Origin: Antrodiella citrinella
Taxonomy: Eukaryota > Basidiomycota > Agaricomycetes > Polyporales > Steccherinaceae
Assembly: GCA_004802725.1 (NCBI GenBank)
Contig: SGPM01000312.1
Coordinates: 1 to 31,966 of the forward strand
Direction of reading: 5' to 3'
Length of the DNA stretch: 31,966 nt
The notes beneath the pieces were generated by a model, which did not search any database, had not been told where the DNA came from, and saw nothing but the letters and a program-made list of their open reading frames with translations. This document shows, one piece after another, positions 20,901 through 30,098 of this stretch. Both the position numbers and the translations under genes were made by a program. Within the stretch, counting starts at the first letter, position 1; every line of letters begins with the position of its first letter.

Positions 20901-21669
20901 AGGACCGGGGGACTGTGGGGAATGCCCTTTTGTTCGCCGTCGTCGTGGCCAACGTTGAGCAGCCCTGCCACGCCGCCGCGCCTCCCCTCCGCTGAGCTCG
21001 AAATCCTCGTGTGTGAATTTCTCGGATCCGGTGTCGGACTTCGGACTTTTTGGCCAGGGGGGAAGTTGAAACCGAAGCCCTAACCCTAATTTAGGATATC
21101 GGAGCTCGAAAATTGTCGGTAAGTGTCTTGGACGGGCTCTTTCTGTTTTTCACTTTCAACCACGACCTCGCTCCCCCTCGTCCCCTCCCCGTCCGAGTGT
21201 TCTTGCATTTTTGGTGTTCTCTGATCCCAGAGAAAGCTCTGCCGCTGACCTCTTCGCGCAGTTCGCCACCATTCTCCTCTTGCAAGAACCGCTTTTTATG
21301 ATCTCACCGCCATCCCGCCGCTGAACAGCTTGCCGCGACGACAGTGTGGAGAAAGCAAACTCGGATTGACGTTGGAGGAGGCTCCCAGAACACACTACAT
21401 CCAGGAGGTGAGTGGCTCTTCTTTCACAAAAATCCTCGCCACGCCTGCGGCCCCGCGAGAACATTCGCTTTCTGCGGGCAAAGGGCAAATTTTTTTGGGT
21501 TTGCCATGTGGGCTGTGCATTGTTTATGACTTTCCTTTTTGGGAAAGTACTGTATGCCCGCTTTCCCTTTCCCTCCTGCTTATATAGATGTCCTCCTGAT
21601 TTTCCTCCCCGTACTCAATGCCATCTCGTTCTTTCTTCCAGTTCTTACGATTCAGAAAGGTCTTTCATC
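20901..21669 (+). other. Probable intron-containing 5' leader of RING gene
   Basis: Two good leader-intron candidates are visible. The first is 21119-21230 (GTAAGT donor, CCCAG acceptor). The second is 21408-21640 (GTGAGT donor, TTCCAG acceptor). A telomere-like CCCTAACCCTAA lies at 21078-21089, shortly before the first donor. The frames running through the region are not protein-like. Confidence 0.4.
21078..21089 (-). promoter_or_regulatory. Telomere-like/telobox motif in RING-gene leader or promoter
   Basis: CCCTAACCCTAA, two exact TTAGGG-type units on the minus strand. It is the reverse orientation of the motif before profilin relative to the gene read. Function is inferred. Confidence 0.4.
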
Positions 21670-23315
21670 ATGATCACACTAAGTCCTAGTTCCCTCTGCG
21701 ACGTCTGCGCAGAGGAGTATGGTCCTCACAACTACCCTCATTGTATCCCTTGTGGTGAGTCCCTCCGTTGTGTCCCCCGTGGACGTCATCGCTGATCCAC
21801 CACGCCCTCACTAGGACACGTACTTTGTTTGAGCTGCTGCAACTCTATCGTCCAAAAAACCAATCCCAAGCACGCACCTGCTTGTCCCTTCTGTCGCGAA
21901 ACCTTCACCGGCGATTCTGTTCGCATGATCCGGATTGATTTCAGTCCGAGTGGCAGCGGTTGGACTACACCCAAGCAGCAGTGCATACCTGGTGTGTACG
22001 ACAACATTGTCGACGACACGGAGGACGATGTCCTCGTCTCGGGCTTGAAGACGAGGACCGATGCCAAGGTGTTGGAGCACAAGGTCGCCCGGATAGCGGC
22101 CAAGAAGTGTTCTGTGGAAGAGGTTCAGGCTCTGCACAAAGAGCTTCAGGAATGGTTGACTGTAAACAAAATCGGCGATAAGGTACGTCCCATCGTCGAG
22201 CTTGGTTCATTTCATGGTTGTTGACATCGGGCCACAGGCAACTTCACTTCATCTGAGTGCCCTCCTTCTCCGAGCCATCCTCATGAACCACGTCGCTCAT
22301 TCAGAGGCTACCAAGTCCTCGAGAAGCGCTGAACGCTTGCTCCGGGATCAGGTGGAGCAGGCGGAGGCGGCCAAGGCTAAGCTTGACACCGAGCTTCGCA
22401 GGTATGTGTCATCTATGCGCTTACCTCTTTGAATCACCTGCTGACTGATTTCTTTCTAGTCTGGTACGCATCACATCTCTCACGAGTTCAGTAGCTGTTT
22501 CTGACGGACTCTCTAGCGATCACAGTTTTCACAGACAGCTCAAGAAAGTCTTCACCTTCGATCAGAGTTGAGTCGCTACACGGTATGTACATATATGTTT
22601 GACTTCTATCCCTATGGTATGGCTCATCGTTTCTCGTGTTGCACTACCACAGGGAACCTCCAGCGGGTACTCTAGTGGGTACTCCTCACCGGCGCGTTCT
22701 CCATCGGCGACCCCCACATCGCCCAGGTCCAGGGCGACTTCTCCTACGTCTCCTACTCCGTATCAACAGCCTAAACAAGCTCCCGCCTCTGCGGTCAGGA
22801 TAAGTTCTACCAGTACACCTGCACGCCCTGTGTCTGTAGCCCCTCCTCGCTCGACAACGGCAGCACCGCTACTTCGGACCATGACGCCTTCCATTCGAAC
22901 CGGAGCCTACACACCTAGTCCGACGATAGCTCGATCCGAGTCTGCCCGACCCTCTACGCCAGCGAAGACCAGGTCCTCATCCATTTCCGGATACCATGCT
23001 ACCCCCACCAAAATGATGAGGTCGATGTCGAGCGAATCCAGCTCGGACGAGATTCAAACCCAAAAAGACGAAGCGAAGGAGAGACAGCGGGAGAAGGACA
23101 GCAGACGCGTTCAGCTTATCCAACGCTGGATGCCTTCTCTCGACAACGCAAGCCCCCCGACTGGTCGGTCGGGCTTCCTGTCCTCATTGAGCCGAAGCAA
23201 CATCCCCACGCCGCAGCCTTCTGCTCCTGGTCGTCCTCGGACAGCCTCTAATGCGTCTGCGGCCTTTGCTTCGCCTCATCGCTACAGGACACCCATTCCT
23301 GCGAATGCGCCTTAG
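21670..23315 (+). CDS. C3HC4 RING-finger protein, probable E3 ubiquitin ligase
   Basis: Exons 21670-21754, 21815-22182, 22238-22401, 22460-22463, 22517-22582 and 22653-23315 give 449 aa. RING fingers bind two zinc ions and recruit E2 enzymes for ubiquitin transfer. The ligands are C10-x2-C13, C28-x-H30-x2-C33-x2-C36 and C52-x2-C55, a complete C3HC4 finger at the extreme N-terminus. Residues ~60-150 are acidic then helical. Residues ~172-229 form a coiled coil (A-E-R-L-L-R-D-Q-V-E-Q-A-E, then L-R-S-Q-F, then L-R-S-E-L-S-R-Y). The rest is Ser/Thr/Pro-rich with many S-P/T-P sites; G-Y-S-S is repeated in G-Y-S-S-G-Y-S-S-P. A charged helix (Q-K-D-E-A-K-E-R-Q-R-E-K) and W-M-P-S-L are near the end. 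The fourth exon is only 4 nt and is needed to keep the frame. The substrate cannot be told from sequence. Confidence 0.87.
22460..22463 (+). other. 4-nt microexon
   Basis: The bases TCTG sit between introns 22402-22459 (58 bp) and 22464-22516 (53 bp). They complete a Ser codon and add one Leu in the middle of the coiled coil, giving E-L-R-S-L-R-S-Q-F. Skipping them, or retaining either intron, brings an early stop. Confidence 0.65.
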
Positions 23316-26107
23316 GTTGCGCCACGCAGAATGCGGATATCTTTTGTGTCTACTATTTATCAGCTCCTTTATCCGTTCTCGGTTCGTTTGCTTTGCATCA
23401 TAGTCGCTAATGACACACTACTGCTGTCTAATACCTTTCGACTTCTGTCTGTGGTTGCGGTTATCGTTTATTGCACTTCGTGCGCTGTTTATACCTTTGG
23501 TTCTGCTGTACATATGTTATATTGATACCTAGTCTTTCTTCCCACCATTATTTCCCCCTCGTTTTGTTTTTGTTTTATTCATTCCCCTTTCTACTCTTTT
23601 TCCGTGATTCCTTCTCAGTTTCTCTCTTACTCCGTTTCCCCTACTTTCTCCGCGGTTTACACCGTTGAGAATGCGTGCGTTCCCCTTCTCCTGCTTTGCG
23701 ACACCCACACCCTATCTAATCTCTCAGTTTTTCTCACTCAGTCTCTTCCACCTCACATACCCCCGCTGGCAGCGTTCGCGCCGCAAGCTCTGTAGCAAAG
23801 GTCCTTTTCTTTTTCTGTCTGCTCCTGTTTGTTTCCCCGTCTCTCACCTATCTCGCTTCATCTCCCTATACGACTCTACTTGCTTTGGAATATGGATCTC
23901 GGATTCTCCTGGCACAGTTCAATTTTTCCCTTTCCTCTCTCATGACTTGATCACGGATTCTTTTACGGATAGATTCGGACCTCCCTCGTTGGACCCCTCC
24001 TTCGCGTCACATTTTCAATTGCTGTGAGGGGTTGCTCAGGTTGGATTCGATGGATTTACGCACTCGGACTTCTACATACTCCTTATTCACGCCTATTAGT
24101 TAGGATTTTTTACATACTCTCATGTCCCGTACGACTTTGGCTTTCTGCCTCTTGCTTTATCTTACAATTGCGCTGTAGGGCGTGTTTTGTTCATGGAACT
24201 TTGCAGTTCGGATGGTGTGTGAGCCTGTGAGTGCAAAAAGCCTTCATCAGGGTTCATGCAACGTTCATGTATCATGAAGGATAAAGTATGTTGTGTTCCC
24301 GGGCAGCAGTACCGCAAAAGCTACCGTACATAGCATGTATTCTCATTCAGGTCCGTCTCCCCCGTTCTCCGTCGCTCGTTCGAAGGGGGTGCGAAATGGC
24401 CAAAGGACCGGAGACTATTCTGATGATACCGTACTCCAAAATTGAATGGCCTAGCGGGGAAGCAAGTGCAAGTGGGAAGGGAAATCCCATGGCCGCGCGC
24501 GAAGCATGGATCCGGATACTGGCGGGAGGCACCACCCACAGGGAAGGGAAGACTTCCCTTGATGCAGAGTTCCAAAAGGGCGCGACGCGTTGACATGTTA
24601 CCGTGATTGATGCGTGGTCGGAGGGAATCCGCCCGTACAGCGTCCGTGTACATACACCACCAAACACACAGATGGCGAGAGAACCTTCTGGTACTCCAAG
24701 GTATTGTGTGCTTATCGCACAGCGGTTGTGGCTGGTGTTTTGCAGACGCGGCCGGCCACGGGGACGGCTGGGGGGTGCGCGTTTGATAAGTGGTTGACAC
24801 CGGAAGCGAGCAGGAAGGGATATCTATGCGAAAGAAGTTGTGTGAGCGAGCGGCCGGAGATGTCAAGCCTCCCCGAAGGGACCTACAAATATTATTACGG
24901 GAGTGTCGGTTTTCGTTCTTGACAACTGCGTTCCAGTCAGAACCGAAACGGATTGACACGGACTGCGAATCGGAGGTTACCATCACAGTTCTAGCTGCCA
25001 ACGCGGGTGTGTGAGTGTGCGTGTGGCGTGTAGCGGGAACGCAGAAACAGAACAAGGTCTGACAGGTTGACACGACCACGAGGATATCAACCTCCGAGTC
25101 GAGTCGCGAGTCATCTGAGACTCAGGGCCATGTTCCGGTGGCGCATGCAGCGAGGTGGCGAGAAGGAAGAAAGGTATTCATATGCGTATGAGTTTCCGGA
25201 TCCCGTCGGTGCTTCCCATTCGATCAGAATCGCCCCAGCAAAAGCATCCCGCCTTCCCGTTCTTCTCTCTTCTTCTGCCTTCGATGTGGCTGTCACCCAA
25301 CCACGCCGTCCCGCGACGTGAACGTGATAAGTGAAAGGAGGAGGATCGTACCGGACGCGAGGAAGCCAATCTGTCGGCCCCAATCTCGGAGCCACGAATC
25401 CACAACCTCGCGTCGCGAGATCCGTCGAAGGGGAATCACGCGTAAGGGCAGGAAGAGCAGGGGGGCTTTGCATCTATAGTTAGGATCCAATCCAGATGTG
25501 ACATGGTGCCTTCCGAGGACACGAGAGGATGGGGAGGCAACACGAGGCTACGTGACAAGGTGTAGTGGGCAAGGCAGATCACGCGAGGCTGGGTGGTATG
25601 ACGTGGGTTGGAGGACACGACGCGTACACGACGCGCCGAGACGGTCGGTAGATGGTGACTAGGAGGCTGCGGGCGCAGTGGTATCCTCCGTACGTACGTC
25701 GATGATTGGCGTGCATATGTTTTGTCGAGAGTGAAGAACTGTAGCATCGGAACATCAGTGATGGGCGTGGGCGAATAAGCATAGAGGCTGCATTTCAACA
25801 GACAGCTTGACCTAGCATGCATCAGCTCCAAGTATGATCTCCTTGATGATCTTCACGACGTTGTCCATCTCGCAAGCCAGACTGGATCTGGTATGGTGAA
25901 CTAGGTAAGAGTGAAGACATACCATATCGAACATCCTTCACATAACGACCTTCCACGTTTCATATGACGAGGCATGTCCTTACAATGTCAGATACAAACA
26001 TCAAGTCGACATCTTGATGCTTCCAGATCTGCTGAGTGCCCGGTCGCCACGCTCTTGAAACTGACAGCACTGATACATCGCCAGGCGGCAGCGTCATGAA
26101 GCCAGGA
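23316..26107. other. 2.8-kb gene-free region
   Basis: The left part (about 23520-24020) is strongly pyrimidine-rich on the plus strand and probably includes the RING-gene 3' UTR. A 252-codon minus-strand frame at 24321-25079 opens at GTG and is rich in His, Thr, Arg and Cys without domains; I do not call it. The right end (25812-26097) may hold a small spliced minus-strand frame. Confidence 0.45.
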
Positions 26108-26616
26108 TCAAGAATTCCTATAATATTGCCATCCTACCCAATTCGCAATGACGAAATACGCGCTCGTGGGCACGAGTAAGAGGAAGAAGTACTTATAGTG
26201 CGTGTCCTCTCTCAGCACGTCCAACACCTACATCACCAAGCACAAGTCCGTCAGCGAACCATCCTCAGCCCCATTTTAGTGATAGTGGGCATTACGCACC
26301 GGATTCCACCCCTTCAATGGCACGAACGCGCTGAAGAGCGTCGCATAGCTTCCAACAACAAGGAAGACAAACGAGGCTAGGATGATGAGGTAGCCCGTGA
26401 GTAGGCTTGGTGGCGTAACTGGTCTGGGAAGGAAAAAGAACAACAAGGTTTTATGTTATTGTCAAGTAAACGAGGTTAGTCGATAACTTACTCGCCACGG
26501 GGATGAGCCGTTATTGCATAGAAATACTTTTTCTGCTTCATGGTAAGGACATCATCTGCTGGTGGTGGTTCATGATCAAGTTCAGGTCGAAGGACTGACT
26601 GTACGCTGACGCGCAT
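26108..26616 (-). CDS. PIGY: PIG-Y-like subunit of GPI N-acetylglucosaminyltransferase
   Basis: Exons 26616-26492, 26423-26300 and 26227-26108 give 122 aa. PIG-Y (Eri1 in yeast) is a small ER membrane subunit of the complex that adds GlcNAc to phosphatidylinositol, the first step of GPI-anchor synthesis. Two membrane segments are visible, residues ~50-72 (L-L-T-G-Y-L-I-I-L-A-S-F) and ~96-115 (Y-F-F-L-L-L-V-P-T-S-A-Y-F-V-I). The C-terminal pattern L-L-L-V-P...Y-F-V-I-A-N-W-V-G-W-Q-Y-Y-R-N-S matches the end of PIG-Y proteins in spacing and in its aromatic-basic-Asn finish. The N-terminal ~47 residues are polar (P-P-P-A-D-D) and longer than in animal PIG-Y. The first in-frame ATG after a stop was chosen; Met26 is possible. 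It is on the same strand as the downstream-numbered VAMP gene, about 475 bp away. Confidence 0.7.
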
Positions 26617-27091
26617 GCGTTGTGTCAACGCAGGGTCGTGTAGGCGCCCTGACCATAGTCTATTGCCTCATCTTTCGGCTTGGCACCGCATTGAAAGCGT
26701 TCCTCGACGATGCTGTACATATTCAGCAACACAACTGCTTCAATACCGTGGCTGTCCTCGTCCAGGTACACACGAACAATGAGTCGAAAGAAATATCTGT
26801 CATAAGGAAATGCCGCTACCCCCCGAAAAAGTTCATTCAGCTAGCTATCCACAAAATTCACAATCCCAACTACCGGGTAAGGTGGCAAGAAACGTGAGGC
26901 ACATTACAGTAAAAAGGAGGGGAAACGCATAGATACAACACGACTAGACGAAGCTACTGACAGGGCCTGCAAATCAAAGTGGGACGCGAAGCGGGGAGGA
27001 GTGCGGCAGTAGGAAGGACGGCATGGCGAGATACGGATGTGTGCGCATATACGACGACCAGGGGTTCGGAGGAACATGTACGACGTATAAT
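26617..27091. other. Intergenic between VAMP and PIG-Y-like genes
   Basis: About 475 bp should hold the VAMP 3' UTR and the PIG-Y promoter. The plus-strand frame at 26622-26897 starts at GTG and has no features of a real gene. Confidence 0.4.
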
Positions 27092-27827
27092 CTAGTGGTG
27101 TGTCGCCTTCACGATAGACACCACGATGATGACAATGATGATTGCAATTGCCACACCGATGATAATTCGCATCTGTTCAAAGGAGAAATGATGAGCGTCG
27201 TAGAATAGGAGTATCCTGGGTCGAGCGTACCTTCATGTCTTTCCACCTTCAGGAGTTCGTGACAATTCAGCCAGACGGACGATCTCAGAATTGTCAATAA
27301 TGCTTACCACATGTTCTGTTACGAACGCAGCAACAGTCAATATCTGTCCTGAGCGCAGCATCACAGGTGTGACGTACCTTCCGGACTCGGTTCGCTCCCC
27401 GACGGAATCCTTGCGCTGACACGGCCAAATTGTCTAGCACAAATTTCTCTTCAGCACCCAGCACTCGATCCACCCCGTCACCGCGAATAACACAGCCGCA
27501 AGGCTCATGGGCAACAGGAACAGGAACCATTTACACACCTGTCTTATCTTGTAGCTGGTCAAGCCGCTCTCCTCGCTCCGCCACCTTTGTAATGTTGTCT
27601 CTCATGATCCCGACCGTATCGTCGATCTGTGCTTGGATGGCGGCGGTTTTGGAGTTGCCAGCGGCGGGCGCAGCAGGGCCGCCTGCAGCTCCGGATGGGG
27701 CACCACCGTTGCGGGGGACGTAAGGGTCATATGGGTCGTAGGGCTCAGACCTGTATTTGAAAGAGTGAATAGGTCAAAATGTGCGTTCGAACGAGCGAGC
27801 GAGGGTAAGGGATGTGTATACGAACAT
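27092..27827 (-). CDS. SNC1: Synaptobrevin/VAMP v-SNARE (Snc1-type)
   Basis: Coding exons 27827-27826, 27750-27539, 27433-27378, 27315-27308, 27246-27231 and 27172-27092 give 124 aa. R-SNAREs on secretory and endocytic vesicles pair with plasma-membrane t-SNAREs to drive fusion. The N-terminus M-S-E-P-Y-D-P-Y is as in fungal homologues, then a Gly/Ala/Pro-rich linker to ~35. The SNARE helix runs ~38-90 with the zero-layer Arg60 in V-A-E-R-G-E-R-L. The juxtamembrane N-M-W-W-K-D-M-K follows, then a ~20-residue Ile/Val-rich tail anchor from ~101 and a short K-A-T-H-H end. The start codon is split: AT in a tiny exon, G at 27750, across a 75-bp intron with an unusual GTTCGT donor. A 5' UTR intron at 27912-27845 (GTGAGT...TCTAG) is also likely. 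The W-W-K-D-M-K region is spread over 8-nt and 16-nt exons. Confidence 0.92.
27308..27315 (-). other. 8-nt microexon in VAMP
   Basis: AACATGTG encodes N-M and two bases of the first Trp of the conserved W-W-K juxtamembrane motif. It is flanked by introns of 62 and 61 bp; the next exon is only 16 nt. Confidence 0.8.
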
Positions 27828-28108
27828 GATATGTGAATTGGGGCCTAGAACACGAACACGTTGTGAGCCTTTCTGCGTCGCACGAATCAGTCCATAAACC
27901 AAGACCACTCACCGAATCAAAATAAGAAAAGAGTTGAGAGAAAAGGCGGGGAGGGGAGGGTCGTGGATGGGATGGTCGTGGAGGAGTGGGAAGAGGTGAC
28001 TGAAGCCGTCGCACTGCGAAGCGCGGCGTCACGGCGACCGCCAAACACACAGCAACACTTAGGCGCCAAACTGACTACTACTACGCCCGCTCGCCGGGAT
28101 TTGCCGGC

Positions 28109-28117
28109 CATATATAA
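28109..28117 (-). promoter_or_regulatory. TATA-like element, possible VAMP promoter
   Basis: Reads TTATATATG on the minus strand, about 285 bp above the VAMP start with a leader intron between. A CT-rich stretch (about 27945-27960, minus strand) lies nearer the start. The element is nearly palindromic, so direction is not certain. Confidence 0.3.
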
Positions 28118-28187
28118 CCCTCGGTTTGTGGCGACACTCCCGCTCTCGAACAGCCACCTCTCCTTAGACTGGCCCCACCATGACCTC

Positions 28188-28492
28188 TCAAAACCGCAGC
28201 TGCATAGGATGATCAGAGAGACATAGATCCTCCATCATACCATAAGCGTGGTCGAGGCATGAGTCCTCCAGTTTGACGGTCGAGAGATCTACCCATGGTC
28301 CTTGTAAAACCGAGAAAAAAACTGGCAGAGGCATGGGGCACGTCTTGCCTGGGCCTCGTTCACCTCGCACCTTCACGAGACGGTTTAGAGACCCATCGAG
28401 GTACTTGACATACAGGACTCTGGACGAGGACGCAGTACGATGTATGCAAAGACTGTTGCACTGCTGTTAATGTCGTCGAAGGCGTTGGTCAT
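28188..28492 (-). CDS. Possible small spliced ORF, unknown
   Basis: Exons 28492-28414 and 28348-28188 would give 79 aa, joined by a 65-bp intron with a GTATGT donor, a CTAAAC branch-like site and a CCCAG acceptor. The start is ATG-T-N-A-F-D-D-I and the product is unrecognised. Without splicing, the first frame stops after 38 codons. It is weakly supported: no domain, small size, and it overlaps the likely upstream region of VAMP. Confidence 0.22.
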
Positions 28493-29351
28493 ACGTCCTT
28501 CCTATACACATACGATGTACAGTATTATCGCTCGGTACGCAGTACCTTATTCATCACTATTGCGATACTTCTCCTGAACGACAGCGCGTCTCCATCCGTG
28601 TCTCTATCACACCAGTCGTTGCGGGGTAGATCGCACGGCTTGCGGTCGACAGACTCGATGTTCCATCTCCCTCCCGTCGGCCAGCTATACGCCTCAGCAA
28701 GGGACTATAGGAGATGAGCGGCCATGGTCTGCATCACAGCTGCTACGATTCGGCGAGCTCTGGTCTAAAGTTTGAAAAAAGCTCGAGAAGTTTTCTCAGT
28801 CAGCCAAAAAAACACCTCCGCCCTGCGATATTCATGTTCGACTTGACCAGTGATTACATCCTGCTACAGCACCGAACATCTCCAGCGTCACACTCGACGC
28901 TCAGACTTGTGCTGCGGTGTTTTACGTTCGATGGTGCTCACACACGGTCGGAAATGACGGATAGTCGATGCTCGCCGACGAAATAAGTTTCGATCGCACG
29001 AAGCAGCAGACTATCCTTGTTGCATAAAGTAGGAGGTACCTCCTTCTAGTGCTCGTCCCAGCAACGGACACGTTCCGGTGAATGCTCATCGTTACGATGC
29101 ACTTACAGACCTTCACGTCGCTGACGGCATCTGCGGCCATACCGTTTCGACGTACTACCCAAACAAATCCGTACGCGCGATCTCAGTTTGAGAGAGGAGG
29201 AACGCTCTCTAACAAGCACCAGTTGTTCTACGTGCCATATACGTATATTCCCCACCCACTCCCGAACGACTGGCACCACAGCGTATTCAGACTACCCGTG
29301 CACTGAGTCATTCTGAGGAGTCGTGGCTGGGTCATTTCCCATGGACATCAG

Positions 29352-29412
29352 CTGGCCTCTACGCGGCCCAAGGGACCAGTACCTGCATAGACGGGGAAGC
29401 AAACAAGCTGCC
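29352..29412 (+). repeat. Imperfect direct repeat, copy 1
   Basis: Sixty-one bases beginning CTGGCCTCTACGCGGCCC. About 51 of 61 positions match copy 2, which begins 165 bp downstream. Confidence 0.65.
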
Positions 29413-29516
29413 TCTTGTGAGAGAGAGAAAGAAGGAAGATTGAGTTGAGGCTACGTCAGGCATTCTCCCCGACAAAGTCGGCTTCTGCCATAGGGAGTTC
29501 ATCCCTTGAATAGTGG

Positions 29517-29577
29517 CTGGCCTCTACGTGGCTCAAGGAACTAGTACCTGCAAAGACGGGAAAATTAACAAGCCGCC
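29517..29577 (+). repeat. Imperfect direct repeat, copy 2
   Basis: Begins CTGGCCTCTACGTGGCTC. By eye it differs from copy 1 at 10 positions, 7 of them C-to-T or G-to-A when read from copy 1 to copy 2. Confidence 0.65.
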
Positions 29578-30098
29578 CTTCAATAATGTTGTTTCGCAAC
29601 TGACGTCGAGTTGAATACATAAGCAAACATGGTTGGATCTTAGACTCAGAAATATATGACCTACCTCGTGGTTCTTCATCTCAACGATTGATCTCGAGCA
29701 TTGCCACTTCTGCATTGACATAAGTAAAATAGACATATGGAGTAGGATGAGAGTACGAAAAACCAATGCAAAAAAGAGAGAAAGGATGTGAGGGGGTATC
29801 TGAGAGAACGCGCAACAAGAAAGTCTTTGCTAGGGTCGATACGATTTGACCTATGGACAAAAATGTGCGACCGCAAAACAACCAGAGAAATTATTCTACA
29901 CTCAAGAGTGAAGGGAGGATAACAATATTTAAGAGTTCGAGTAAAATGAGATCGGAGTTGAGAGCTGGTGAGGAGGGCGGGACTGGAGAAAGCACGGGGG
30001 AAAGCACAAAACAGCATACACATAGACAATGAGACGTGAGAGGAAGGGTGGCGCATATGTCGTGAAGGGGAAGGTCGTCGTCGTAATCATGGGGGCGT

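Larger units (their letters stand above)
28493..30098. other. 1.6-kb gene-free region with a direct repeat
   Basis: No supportable coding gene. It includes an imperfect 61-bp direct repeat (29352-29412 and 29517-29577) and, at the right, the 3' flank of the Ser/Arg-rich gene. All open frames here are short and lack protein-like composition. Confidence 0.45.

Noticed and set aside
22402..22516. Single 115-bp intron in the RING gene
   Set aside because: It puts the following exon out of frame and into a stop; two short introns around a 4-nt exon fit better.
24321..25079. 252-codon open frame on the minus strand
   Set aside because: It opens at GTG, not ATG, is rich in His/Thr/Cys/Arg, has no domain, and sits in a region with no splice or promoter support; likely a chance frame.
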